DNA of 37,127 nt. Origin: Bacteroides xylanisolvens XB1A (GTDB taxonomy: Bacteria; Bacteroidota; Bacteroidia; Bacteroidales; Bacteroidaceae). The stretch is taken from contig NC_021017.1 of NCBI RefSeq assembly GCF_000210075.1, positions 3,021,316 to 3,058,442 on the forward strand, in the 5' to 3' direction. A program made the position numbers and the translations under genes. A model generated the notes under the pieces. That model made no database searches, was not told the DNA's origin, and saw only the letters and a list, made by a program, of their open reading frames with translations. Shown here piece by piece: positions 8,083 through 16,966 of this stretch (positions are counted from its first letter, which is position 1; every line of letters begins with the position of its first letter).

Positions 8083-9414
8083 ATGTCGAAACGCATTGAA
8101 TATATAATTGATGATATTAAGGAACAATATCTTGAAAAAGATAACAATATACCTTGGATTATCGGTTTTAGTGGAGGAAAAGATAGTACGGTTGTACTAA
8201 CATTAGTGTGGAGAGCCTTGCTATCTATACGAGAAGAGTTAGGCGATACGGCTCTTGTTCGACAGGTGTATGTTGTAAATAATGACACCCTAGTGGAAAA
8301 TCCTATTATTACAGACTATATCGTTGAGGTATTGGATTGTATCCGTATTGCTGCTATTGAACAAAAACTACCTATCAATGTCCAAATAACAGTGCCAAAA
8401 TTAGAGGATAGTTTCTGGATTAGCTTCCTAGGTAAGGGATATCCTGTTCCAAATAATACCTTTAGATGGTGTACTGATCGATTAAAGATTAAGCCGACTA
8501 CGCAGTTCATCCTTGATAAGGTAGATGCTATGGGAGAGGCTATTGTTCTTATTGGTACTCGTCTTTCCGAGAGTGCTACTCGTGCGAAATCGATTCGTCG
8601 TCACGAAATCAAGGGAAAACGCTTAACCAAGCATCCGTTGAATCCCAATACATACACATATCCTCCAATTAAAGATTTATATTTGGAAGAGGTATGGTAT
8701 ATACTCAACAATGAGCCATCACCTTGGGGCTATGACAATAAGAAGTTGTTCCAAATATATGCTGATGCCACAGCAGATGATTATGAGTGTCCTACTGTAA
8801 TTACGGATAAGACACAGCCTTCATGTGGGCAGAGTCGATTTGGTTGTTGGGTTTGCACCGTAGTTAAGGAAGATAAGTCAATGATGGCCCTTATTAACAA
8901 TGGCAACCAATGGATGTCTCCTTTATTAAAATATCGAGACGAAATGGTTGCAGGGCGAAATATTTCAGAAAATAGATATGCAACCCGCAGAAATGGTCAA
9001 GCTGCTCAAGATGCTGATGGTCATAATCAAGGTAATTACACTTTTGAGTATCGCTGTGAGATGCTCCGTAAATTATTGGAATTGCAGCGCGATATGCAGA
9101 AAATAAAGCCGCATATGGAGTTGATTTCAAATCAAGAACTTGTTGCGATTCAAATTAACTGGTATCGAGATGGATTTTTTGCGCCAAAAGTAACAGATAT
9201 TTACAATGAGGTATATAAACGAAATATGCCTCTTGAAAATATGCAGTACCAAGAGCGATTAATCCTTGAAAAGGTATGTGCAGAACATCCTGAAGATTAT
9301 CACTTGATAAATGATTTGGTATCGCTTCAAAAGAGCAAGACCATTTTGATGAATAATAATGGCCTACAAGGCGATATTGAGAAACGATTAGATAACTACC
9401 TCAACCAGCAGTAA
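8083..9414 (+). CDS. dndC: DndC, PAPS-reductase-like DNA phosphorothioation protein
   Basis: DndC belongs to the PAPS reductase/ATP pyrophosphatase group and is thought to activate the DNA backbone with ATP while accepting sulfur through an iron-sulfur cluster. The PP-loop SGGKDST is at residues 30-36. Cysteines likely to hold the cluster are C248, C255 and C258 (CGQSRFGCWVC), followed by TVVKEDKSMMALI, a segment characteristic of DndC; C130 and C236 are also in conserved-looking contexts. At 443 aa it is somewhat short but complete. The gene is packed between the HTH gene (6-base gap) and dndD (3-base gap). No dndA is present, so a chromosomal IscS/NifS cysteine desulfurase would have to supply sulfur, as known in other dndA-less loci. 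Confidence 0.93.
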   Translation: MSKRIEYIIDDIKEQYLEKDNNIPWIIGFSGGKDSTVVLTLVWRALLSIREELGDTALVRQVYVVNNDTLVENPIITDYIVEVLDCIRIAAIEQKLPINVQITVPKLEDSFWISFLGKGYPVPNNTFRWCTDRLKIKPTTQFILDKVDAMGEAIVLIGTRLSESATRAKSIRRHEIKGKRLTKHPLNPNTYTYPPIKDLYLEEVWYILNNEPSPWGYDNKKLFQIYADATADDYECPTVITDKTQPSCGQSRFGCWVCTVVKEDKSMMALINNGNQWMSPLLKYRDEMVAGRNISENRYATRRNGQAAQDADGHNQGNYTFEYRCEMLRKLLELQRDMQKIKPHMELISNQELVAIQINWYRDGFFAPKVTDIYNEVYKRNMPLENMQYQERLILEKVCAEHPEDYHLINDLVSLQKSKTILMNNNGLQGDIEKRLDNYLNQQ

Positions 9415-9417
9415 GCA

Positions 9418-11559
9418 ATGTTTATAGAGTCAATAATATTACATAATTACAGAGCATACAAAGGGCATAACCAAACCTCTTTTAAGCAGGATGCCAAGAA
9501 TATCTTTCTTGTTGCCGGAAACAATGGTTTTGGTAAAACTACATTTCTCACATCCCTCGTATGGTGTCTATATGGCAAATTAATGGTCGATGTTGATGAA
9601 AAGTTTAGACGCGAAATCAATGATGCTCAAGGATATAAGAACTATGCCCGCCAAAGCTTGCATAAAGAGTTAGCAAGTGTTGTAAATACATATGAAACAA
9701 GCCCTGAAGAGCGAAAACGGATTATAAAGTACGGTTATTCTTCGGAAAGCGAATATATTAAGAATGATGCACAGTATTATGTTGAGATAAGTATTACTGA
9801 TGTATTTATTCCATCTATCCCTTGTCGTACAATTACAATTCGACGAACCTATGACTACTTCTTAGATACTGAATTCGTTGAAGTGTTAATCGATGGACAG
9901 GTAAATGAATTAGCAAAAGATGTTGGCTACGACATCTTTATCAATGACTTTATTCTTTCAAAGGATATTGCAAAGTTCTTCTTCTTTGATGCCGAAAAGA
10001 TTGTAAACCTTGCAGAAGTAAAATCACTTGATGAAAAACGTCGATTGAGTACGGCTTATAGCGAGGTTTTAGGTATAAAGAAGTATGAAGATATCAAGAG
10101 AAATCTTGAGAATCTTCGTCTCAAATTCCGAAAGAGTGCAGGATCAACAGCAAGTAAAGCTAAATTGGATAGGCTTCAGGCTGAAGTTGATAATTTAGAG
10201 GTGCAAATTAGAACAAAGGAAGAGGAACGAGAAAGAGTTGATAATCAGATTCAACAGTATAGAGCAGAGGCTGTTCAGTTGCAAGAGCGACTTATTCGTG
10301 AAGGTAATGCTATTAGTGTAGAAGACCTTAAGAAACAAAAAGAATTGCTTATTAAATTGAAAGAGAAGGACTCTAAATTAAAGAGTCAATTACGCGAAAT
10401 GTTAGATGTTGCTCCATTTGCTATTTCGGGTAAATTATTCACAGACCTAATGACGCAGGTTATTGCCGAGAAGAAAATTAAAACGACTGCAGCCAGTCGT
10501 GCTGCCATAAATGCTGCCCTTCAATTAACACAGACTCAAATTACAGAGGGAGTATCTGAAATTAAACTTTCAGCACTTCAAAAGCAAGCTATTGAGAGGA
10601 TTATCGCAGACGTCTTTGCAAATAATATCGTTGAAACACCGGAAGAAGATGCAATAGCTATTAAGGTGTTAGTTGACTTTAATGATAGTGAATCAAATGA
10701 GTTTCAGGCTTTGTTTGACAATATCAGATACTCTTTCAACACCTTATTCAAGCAGCTAGTAAAGGATATAAAGAACAATGCTCTATTCATGGCAAAAACT
10801 CAACGAAAGATTGTTGAGGCAGAGTATGATGATGGAAACGGCGACATCAAGGAGATACGAATGCGTAAAGCAGAAGTTGATGAGTTATTGGCTCAGTTAG
10901 ATATTCAAACCCGCCACCTCTCGGAACAAATAGGAACATTAAACAAGGATATTAAAGTCCTTAAAAAGCAGTTATCAGAAGTTGCGAAGCATGTTCGCGT
11001 TGATAAGGCTGATAAAGAGAAGGATTTAATAGCGGAGCGACTTATCGGTGAGTTAACAACATTCTTGTTTGAATTAAGAGCTAAGCGCAAGTTTTCTCTT
11101 GAGAAGAAGATTATGGCTGGCATAGATGTCTTGATGCACAAGGCGGATTTTATACACAGTGTGCGTATTGACCTACAAAATGATATTATTGAGATAGAGC
11201 TTTTGGATAACGCCGGAGAGATTATAAGTAAGGAAAAATTGTCAAAGGGAGAGCAGCAGTTGTATGCTACGGCTATTCTTAACGCTCTGGTTGAGGAGTC
11301 TGGAATAGAATTCCCTGTATTTATTGATAGCCCTCTTCAGAAGTTTGATAGTATTCACTCACGAAATGTTATCACAAAGTTCTATCCGAGCGTGTCGAAG
11401 CAGGTCGTTATCTTCCCATTACTTGGAAAAGAGTTGTCGGAGGATGAGTACAATGCATTATTGCCTAATGTTAATGAAGTTTATATAATCGAAAATGAGA
11501 ATGGATGTTCTTCATTTAGAAAGATTACTCCAAATAAATTGTTTGAAACACTATCATAG
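9418..11559 (+). CDS. dndD: DndD, SMC/Rad50-like ATPase of DNA phosphorothioation
   Basis: A 713-aa ABC-type ATPase of SMC layout. It has Walker A GNNGFGKT (34-41) and a long charged coiled coil (about 230-330 and 480-560). The ABC signature is LSKGEQQLYATA (near 605-617) and Walker B is FPVFIDSPLQKFD (near 628-640). DndD proteins nick or remodel DNA at the phosphorothioation site using ATP and act with DndC and DndE. A 3-base gap before and a 2-base gap after tie it to both. Sequence order, spacing and partners make DndD far more likely than a generic RecF/SMC protein. Confidence 0.9.
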   Translation: MFIESIILHNYRAYKGHNQTSFKQDAKNIFLVAGNNGFGKTTFLTSLVWCLYGKLMVDVDEKFRREINDAQGYKNYARQSLHKELASVVNTYETSPEERKRIIKYGYSSESEYIKNDAQYYVEISITDVFIPSIPCRTITIRRTYDYFLDTEFVEVLIDGQVNELAKDVGYDIFINDFILSKDIAKFFFFDAEKIVNLAEVKSLDEKRRLSTAYSEVLGIKKYEDIKRNLENLRLKFRKSAGSTASKAKLDRLQAEVDNLEVQIRTKEEERERVDNQIQQYRAEAVQLQERLIREGNAISVEDLKKQKELLIKLKEKDSKLKSQLREMLDVAPFAISGKLFTDLMTQVIAEKKIKTTAASRAAINAALQLTQTQITEGVSEIKLSALQKQAIERIIADVFANNIVETPEEDAIAIKVLVDFNDSESNEFQALFDNIRYSFNTLFKQLVKDIKNNALFMAKTQRKIVEAEYDDGNGDIKEIRMRKAEVDELLAQLDIQTRHLSEQIGTLNKDIKVLKKQLSEVAKHVRVDKADKEKDLIAERLIGELTTFLFELRAKRKFSLEKKIMAGIDVLMHKADFIHSVRIDLQNDIIEIELLDNAGEIISKEKLSKGEQQLYATAILNALVEESGIEFPVFIDSPLQKFDSIHSRNVITKFYPSVSKQVVIFPLLGKELSEDEYNALLPNVNEVYIIENENGCSSFRKITPNKLFETLS

Positions 11560-11561
11560 TT

Positions 11562-11960
11562 ATGTTTACATCGATAAAAACATCAAAGATTAATAAGGAT
11601 ATTGTTACAGACTTAAGTCGTAAATTTAACTTGGGCGCAGAGAATATTATTGCGCGTATAGCTTTGACTTATTCCTTATCAAAAGATCGTAAGTTATCAT
11701 TATCAGATATTGCTGATTCACAAGGTAAGGAGTACAGTAAGAATGTTTTATTTGGAAGCAATCTACCTTACTATATTGGCCTTATATGCGTAAAGTACGG
11801 TTTGTATAAGACAGATAAAGATATTCCTAAATATATTAAGTTGCATATTGATGATGGATTGCAACTAATGAATAAGGAGTTGAGAGATAATCCAAACTTG
11901 AATGGATATGATTATTTGATTGATAAAATAACTAATGGATTAGAAGATATCTTATGTTGA
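11562..11960 (+). CDS. dndE: DndE, small DNA-binding phosphorothioation protein
   Basis: The 132-aa product carries the DndE pattern: an N-terminal KTSKINKDIVTDLSRKFNL, then ENIIARIALTYSLSKDR and YSKNVLFG. In the family, DndE forms a tetramer that binds nicked double-stranded DNA and is needed for sulfur insertion. It is somewhat longer than the usual 110-120 aa, the extra being a C-terminal tail. It sits two bases after dndD, and its last 7 bases overlap the start of the helicase gene, which couples modification to the putative restriction genes. Confidence 0.88.
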   Translation: MFTSIKTSKINKDIVTDLSRKFNLGAENIIARIALTYSLSKDRKLSLSDIADSQGKEYSKNVLFGSNLPYYIGLICVKYGLYKTDKDIPKYIKLHIDDGLQLMNKELRDNPNLNGYDYLIDKITNGLEDILC

Positions 11961-14152
11961 AAGATGTAAAATTTAAACATAGTTATTCTTCTGGATATGA
12001 TGAGCCAAAAGAATTCTTTACTGAAGCACTAATTGAAAGCTCATCTTTTGATTTAGGCTTGGGGTTCTTTTCATCTAGTGGAATAAGAAGTCTTGCATAT
12101 GGTTTTGCCCTGTTCATAGCGAATGGAGGCAAAATGCGTGTTATCATAAACCATATATTAAGCAAGGAAGATAAGCAGGCTATTGAAAATGGACAAAAAC
12201 ATTTGTTCGAGGACTTCGAGTGTCGTGTTTTATCTGATATAGATAAGTTAACAAAGACACTTTCTAAAGAAAATGAACATTTCTTTCGCTGTTTGTCGTA
12301 TTTGATTTCTATTAACAGAATTGAATTTATCGCGACTATTTCAACTAAAGGTGGATTAGGACATGACAAGTATGGGGTATTTACAGATGAAAAAGGCTGT
12401 AAGGTGGCATTTATTGGATCTGCGAACTTTTCACAATCAGCATTAGAATTAAATGGTGAGACAATCACTGTATTTACATCTCCAGATGACAATAAAAGAA
12501 TAGCAGAATATCAAACATTATTTGATAGATCCTGGGAAAATGATACTCCCCATTTGCTCCATATACCAATCGACAATGTTAAAACCATAATTTGTGAAAA
12601 GTTCCCCAAAACAACTATTGAAGAACTTTTAGACAATAGCGTAAATTTGCGAACTGATAATTCGTATAGTAATACCTATATCAAACCACTATCTCAAAGG
12701 CTTTTAGATAAGATTGAATTAAAAGAACAGGAACCCCGTTTCCCATTCCCAGAAGAAAGATCAATCCAAATTAATGCATATAATGCTTGGATTAGCAATG
12801 GAAAAAAAGGTGTTTTTGCTATGGCAACAGGTTCTGGCAAGACAGTTACAGCTCTCAATTGCTTGAGAAAGCAATATAAAGAGAATGGTTATTATAAAGC
12901 AATAATTGTCGTACCCACTCAAGCATTAGCAGTTCAATGGGAAAAAGAGGCAAAAGCTTTTAACTTCCAAAATATTATATCCACACATACGGATAAAGAT
13001 TGGAAGAACACTTTGAGTCGATATACAACAAGAAGTTTATTAGATCAATCAAAGAGTATTATTATCATAACGACATATGCGACATTTAACCGCAAGGATA
13101 TACAACAGTTTATTAATAAGGTTAAGGGACTAGAAACCTTTATGTATGTAGCTGACGAAGCACACAATATAGGTTCTCCAAGTTCATTAAAACATTTACC
13201 CCATAATATACAATGGCGTATAGGTTTGTCCGCAACACCTGAACGTATATACGATGATATAGGCTCTGAAAAATTATATGAGTTCTTCAATTCTAGACCA
13301 CCAGAGTATACATATAGATATACAATGAAACAAGCAATAGAAGAAAACATATTATGCCACTATGATTATTACCCCATATTCGTTGAGTTAACAGACTCTG
13401 AAATGGAAGAGTATGAATATATCTCAACTCAGTTAAGGAAGTTTATAGATCCTGATACAGGAAAATATAGACCCGAAGCCGATAAATTATTGTTGAAGCG
13501 TAAAAGAATTATTCATAAGGCAGAAAATAAGAAAGTGGCGATTTCTAATTTACTAGAAGACTTAAAACAAAAGCGTAAACTTGATTATACTTTTGTTTTT
13601 GTGCCTGAGGGATATGAGCCTGATTACTCCGAAAGAGATTCGTATAACATTGATCAAGAAGATATTCATATAATAGATGAGTATGCACAGATGTTTAAGG
13701 ATCAAGGGTACAGTTATCATAAATACATTAGTGGACTTGATGATGCTCCTGGCATATTGAAAAGTTTCGCAGATGGAGATATTCAAATTTTACTTTCAAT
13801 GAAGTGTTTGGATGAAGGTGTTGATATACCACGTGCGGAGCATGCGATATTCTGTTCAAGTACAGGTAACCCACGTCAATTTGTTCAACGTCGTGGACGC
13901 GTACTAAGAAAAAGTAAAGGAAAAGATAAGGCAAAAATATGGGATTTGATTGTTACGCCACCAAATGTGATGAATGATTCCATCGGTATAGAACGAAATA
14001 TGTTCATTAGTGAAGTTAAACGTATTGTAAACTTTGCTGCCCTCGCTGATAATCAAATAGATATTTTGTATGGAGATTTGAAGAATTACTGTGAGGCTTT
14101 GAGAATAGATTTATTTGAGATGCTTGAAGAAGAAAATAATAACTATAAATAA
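11954..14152 (+). CDS. PLD-like nuclease domain fused to DEAD/DEAH helicase
   Basis: A 732-aa fusion. Residues 1-200 resemble a phospholipase D-type nuclease domain: H137 and K139 in LGHDKYGVF, an Asp shortly after, then VAFIGSANFSQSALELNGE. The rest is a superfamily 2 helicase: Walker A ATGSGKT (near 291), the VADEAHN box (D-E-A-H at 401-404), LSATPER (near 425) and the QRRGRVLR arginine-finger motif (near 645). Helicases with this N-terminal domain are frequent in type I/III-like restriction systems, and helicases are linked to dnd clusters. Likely role: ATP-driven DNA scanning and cleavage of unmodified invading DNA. It overlaps dndE by 7 bases. Only one H-x-K motif is obvious, so a second, from dimerisation, would be needed for catalysis. 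Confidence 0.85.
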   Translation: MLKDVKFKHSYSSGYDEPKEFFTEALIESSSFDLGLGFFSSSGIRSLAYGFALFIANGGKMRVIINHILSKEDKQAIENGQKHLFEDFECRVLSDIDKLTKTLSKENEHFFRCLSYLISINRIEFIATISTKGGLGHDKYGVFTDEKGCKVAFIGSANFSQSALELNGETITVFTSPDDNKRIAEYQTLFDRSWENDTPHLLHIPIDNVKTIICEKFPKTTIEELLDNSVNLRTDNSYSNTYIKPLSQRLLDKIELKEQEPRFPFPEERSIQINAYNAWISNGKKGVFAMATGSGKTVTALNCLRKQYKENGYYKAIIVVPTQALAVQWEKEAKAFNFQNIISTHTDKDWKNTLSRYTTRSLLDQSKSIIIITTYATFNRKDIQQFINKVKGLETFMYVADEAHNIGSPSSLKHLPHNIQWRIGLSATPERIYDDIGSEKLYEFFNSRPPEYTYRYTMKQAIEENILCHYDYYPIFVELTDSEMEEYEYISTQLRKFIDPDTGKYRPEADKLLLKRKRIIHKAENKKVAISNLLEDLKQKRKLDYTFVFVPEGYEPDYSERDSYNIDQEDIHIIDEYAQMFKDQGYSYHKYISGLDDAPGILKSFADGDIQILLSMKCLDEGVDIPRAEHAIFCSSTGNPRQFVQRRGRVLRKSKGKDKAKIWDLIVTPPNVMNDSIGIERNMFISEVKRIVNFAALADNQIDILYGDLKNYCEALRIDLFEMLEEENNNYK

Positions 14153-14159
14153 TAATATT

Positions 14160-14363
14160 ATGGCTATACAAGACGAAATGTATAAGGCAATTGAGAAAGA
14201 AATTAATCAAACAGTTGAATCTGGTGCTGAAAAAGTTACTGTGAACTTTGAAAAAGCAAAAGAGGTTGCCAAAATGCTAACAGATCTATCAACTAGTGTT
14301 GGAGATGCAGATGTATTAACAAATCAGTATATTGCCAATATTAAGAATATATGTAACTCATAA
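14160..14363 (+). CDS. small acidic helical protein of unknown function, dnd operon
   Basis: The start is placed at the ATG at 14160, which lies 7 bases after the helicase stop; an upstream in-frame ATG at 14115 would overlap the helicase gene and has no ribosome binding site. The 67-aa product (MAIQDEMYKAIEKEINQTVE...) is mostly predicted helix with alternating charged and hydrophobic residues. I do not recognise a family. Its place between two large ATPases, with short gaps either side, suggests a small subunit or adaptor of one of them. Confidence 0.7.
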   Translation: MAIQDEMYKAIEKEINQTVESGAEKVTVNFEKAKEVAKMLTDLSTSVGDADVLTNQYIANIKNICNS

Positions 14364-14374
14364 TACGCAAAGTT

Positions 14375-16528
14375 ATGATTATCAAAAATATTACTATCGA
14401 AAATTTTCAATCGTACTATGAGAGTCAAACAATGGAGTTTTCCAAAGGTTTGAATCTAATCATAGGCAATGGAGGAAAAGGTAAGTCCAAACTTTTCAAT
14501 GCCTTTTACTGGGTATTGTTCGGTAAAATATATATCACTGGTATCGGTTGGTGTACTACAGATAACTTGCCTCAATCTGCCAAATTTGCAATGCAGCGTT
14601 ATGAGTTCATTAACAAACGAGCTCTATTCAATGCACAAATTAACGATAAAATTAGAGCCTCAGTACAAATCGAAATTGAGGACGATAAGGATAATGATTA
14701 TATAATAGAGCGCTCTGTCAGTGCATTAAGACTTGAAGGAGAAGAATGGGACTCTAATGATGCTTGGCAAGTGGGCGGTAATATGCTGAAGGTTTCTTTT
14801 GATTCCGCCACAGGAACAAAAGTGCTTAATGATTTATTAGCAGAGGACAAAATTAATGAGCTATTCCCAGATGGTATCAGAAACTATATATGGTTTCAAG
14901 GAGAGTCACTCGAAAGTCTTATAAACTTTAGAAATAAAGAAACATTAAAAGCAGCTGTTAAGCATATTTCATATTTTCCTTATTACGAAAAACTTTCTGA
15001 AATAATCAGTAAGTCTAAATTGAAGATTACAGGAATTGAGAGTCGTAAATTAAAAGAGGTTAATAAACATAATTCAAGCGTTAAGGGGTTATTATCAACC
15101 ATTGACAACTTAAACAATAAGATTACTAGAGAAGAAGAGAACAAAAAGCAATTTGAGACTCACATTGAGACTATTAAGATAGCCTTAGCAGATGGAGAAA
15201 CAAAGATTTCTGGCTTAGCAAGCTATTCAATGTTAGTAAAGAAATACAAGGATTGTGAAAACGAGATAAATAAATTATTGTCAGAAACGACTCGTATAGA
15301 TGAGTTTCAAAGAGAGAAACTTCCTTCATTGTGGATCCTTCGTGGTATTGAACCAATGATTCAACAATGTAAAGAAATTATTGAAAAGCACAAGGAGGAA
15401 GAGTATACTGTTCCAGAAAAGAAGTATCTAGATAATCCTAGTCGTTCAAAGTTAGAAGAGATACTTAAAGATAAGAAATGTTTTGTATGCGGCACTGAAT
15501 TCTCTGAAGATGATGCCCCATACCACTACATCACAGAACGATTAAGATTACAGGAAGAGTACTTAAAAGAAATGGAAGAGTATACCAGCAATATGCAGCT
15601 TTCTAAACAGTTTAACATGTTTGTTGGTAAGATTCAAGATTATCCAGATTCATTACTGATTTCTTTGTCAAAAATTGACAAACAATGGAAAGATAGCGAA
15701 GATGAATTGGAAAAATATATGGCTCAGCGAAGAAGAAAGCAAGATGAAAAACGTAAATTGGATGAGCAAATAGAAGATATTAAGAAAAAGCATGGTGTAG
15801 ATCCTGTAACCCAAGCAGAGACAGCCGGTATTATCAATTCTTCAATTCGAGCAAGCAGAAGCAATTTGGAAACTCAACAACGAAAGTTGGATGTTTCCAA
15901 GCAGACACTTAGTAATTACAGGAGTGAATTACGTGCTACTGAACGAGAATTGGAAAAATTAGGAGCAAAAGATACTACTGTTGCAAAAGTTCCAGAGACA
16001 GAATGGAAACACATTTCAACATTCCTAGAAGATATCTGCAAAAGAGTCCAGGAAAGTGCAAGAAAAGATTTGCTTCATAAAATTGAAGAAAGAGCAAATC
16101 TCTTTTATGCGAAGTTTACAGAGCATGATAACGGATACAAAGGTAATGTAAAAATAGGTGAAGACTATTCTATAGAATTTGATGCGGGTCTTAATACTAG
16201 CCATGAGGATAGAAAGAAGATGAGTATTATAAATGCTTTACTATCGTTGAATCAAGAGGCTATGGGCATTTATTATCCATTTATAAGTGATGCTCCAACA
16301 TCTAGTTTCGATTTGGAAACGACTCATAAATATCTGCTTGGTATTAAAGATATATTTGGTCAATCCATTGTGCTAACTAAAGATGTGGATTTGGAAAGTG
16401 ATAAATATATTGATTTGCAGAATCAAAGTAATGTGTCGAGAATTTACAATTTAGAGAGCAAGATATATAGTGGAGATTCTAATCGTGGACAACACGAAGT
16501 TTCTACGCAAATAACAATCTTAAAATAA
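14375..16528 (+). CDS. second SMC/Rad50-like ATPase with CxxC hook
   Basis: A 717-aa protein with Walker A GNGGKGKS (31-38), long coiled coils (about 215-310 and 425-560), and a zinc-hook-like CFVCGTEF (Cys369, Cys372) near the middle. A Walker B type motif, FISDAPTSSFD (near 636-647), follows. The layout is that of Rad50/SMC proteins, where the CxxC pairs two coils through zinc. It differs from the DndD in the same operon, which has no obvious hook. Such ATPases commonly pair with a nuclease subunit; the helicase and the Mrr-type nuclease are neighbours. An ABC signature is not obvious between the coil and Walker B. Exact role unknown. Confidence 0.82.
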   Translation: MIIKNITIENFQSYYESQTMEFSKGLNLIIGNGGKGKSKLFNAFYWVLFGKIYITGIGWCTTDNLPQSAKFAMQRYEFINKRALFNAQINDKIRASVQIEIEDDKDNDYIIERSVSALRLEGEEWDSNDAWQVGGNMLKVSFDSATGTKVLNDLLAEDKINELFPDGIRNYIWFQGESLESLINFRNKETLKAAVKHISYFPYYEKLSEIISKSKLKITGIESRKLKEVNKHNSSVKGLLSTIDNLNNKITREEENKKQFETHIETIKIALADGETKISGLASYSMLVKKYKDCENEINKLLSETTRIDEFQREKLPSLWILRGIEPMIQQCKEIIEKHKEEEYTVPEKKYLDNPSRSKLEEILKDKKCFVCGTEFSEDDAPYHYITERLRLQEEYLKEMEEYTSNMQLSKQFNMFVGKIQDYPDSLLISLSKIDKQWKDSEDELEKYMAQRRRKQDEKRKLDEQIEDIKKKHGVDPVTQAETAGIINSSIRASRSNLETQQRKLDVSKQTLSNYRSELRATERELEKLGAKDTTVAKVPETEWKHISTFLEDICKRVQESARKDLLHKIEERANLFYAKFTEHDNGYKGNVKIGEDYSIEFDAGLNTSHEDRKKMSIINALLSLNQEAMGIYYPFISDAPTSSFDLETTHKYLLGIKDIFGQSIVLTKDVDLESDKYIDLQNQSNVSRIYNLESKIYSGDSNRGQHEVSTQITILK

Positions 16529-16534
16529 GGCAAC

Positions 16535-16966
16535 ATGGAAAATATATTTGAAATTAGATTTTCATTTGAACAATATGTTAAGGATAATGTAATCCTTAAA
16601 TTCTCAAATAAGCAAGGTGGTGCCTATAATGTATTTTCTTATCATTGGCAATGTTTTGTTTGGGCTGCGGTTGTTGGTTTTATACACAATGAACGTAGAC
16701 CTCTTCAGTCTCCTATTGCTGATCGCCCTTTTAGTTTGAATACAATGTGTAATGGTGGTGGTGAAAAAGATGCGGAGGCATTATTGTGTATGTGTATAGC
16801 CAAAGCTGGTTCACTTGACATTATGAAAGAGCCAACAAAAGCTATTGATTTAATAAATGAATATGCTAATGGTGGGTTTTATTATATAATGAAAATGATG
16901 CAAGATCAGCCAATTACTAATGATTTGGAATGGGTTAAGCAAGAAATATTTGGAAGATCATTATGA
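16535..16966 (+). CDS. unknown 143-aa protein, possibly a Dnd-associated subunit
   Basis: Complete small protein starting 6 bases after the SMC-like gene; its last 4 bases overlap the start of the nuclease gene (ATGA). The segment HWQCFVWAAVVGFIHNERRP followed by L.SPI.D.PFSL resembles, in my recollection, small dnd-system-associated proteins with an aromatic F-A-A-x-x-G-Y core and a basic patch, but this is a weak impression. It has several cysteines (WQC, MCNGG, LCMC) without an obvious metal-site spacing. The mostly helical pattern fits a DndE-like or adaptor protein. Confidence 0.7.
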   Translation: MENIFEIRFSFEQYVKDNVILKFSNKQGGAYNVFSYHWQCFVWAAVVGFIHNERRPLQSPIADRPFSLNTMCNGGGEKDAEALLCMCIAKAGSLDIMKEPTKAIDLINEYANGGFYYIMKMMQDQPITNDLEWVKQEIFGRSL

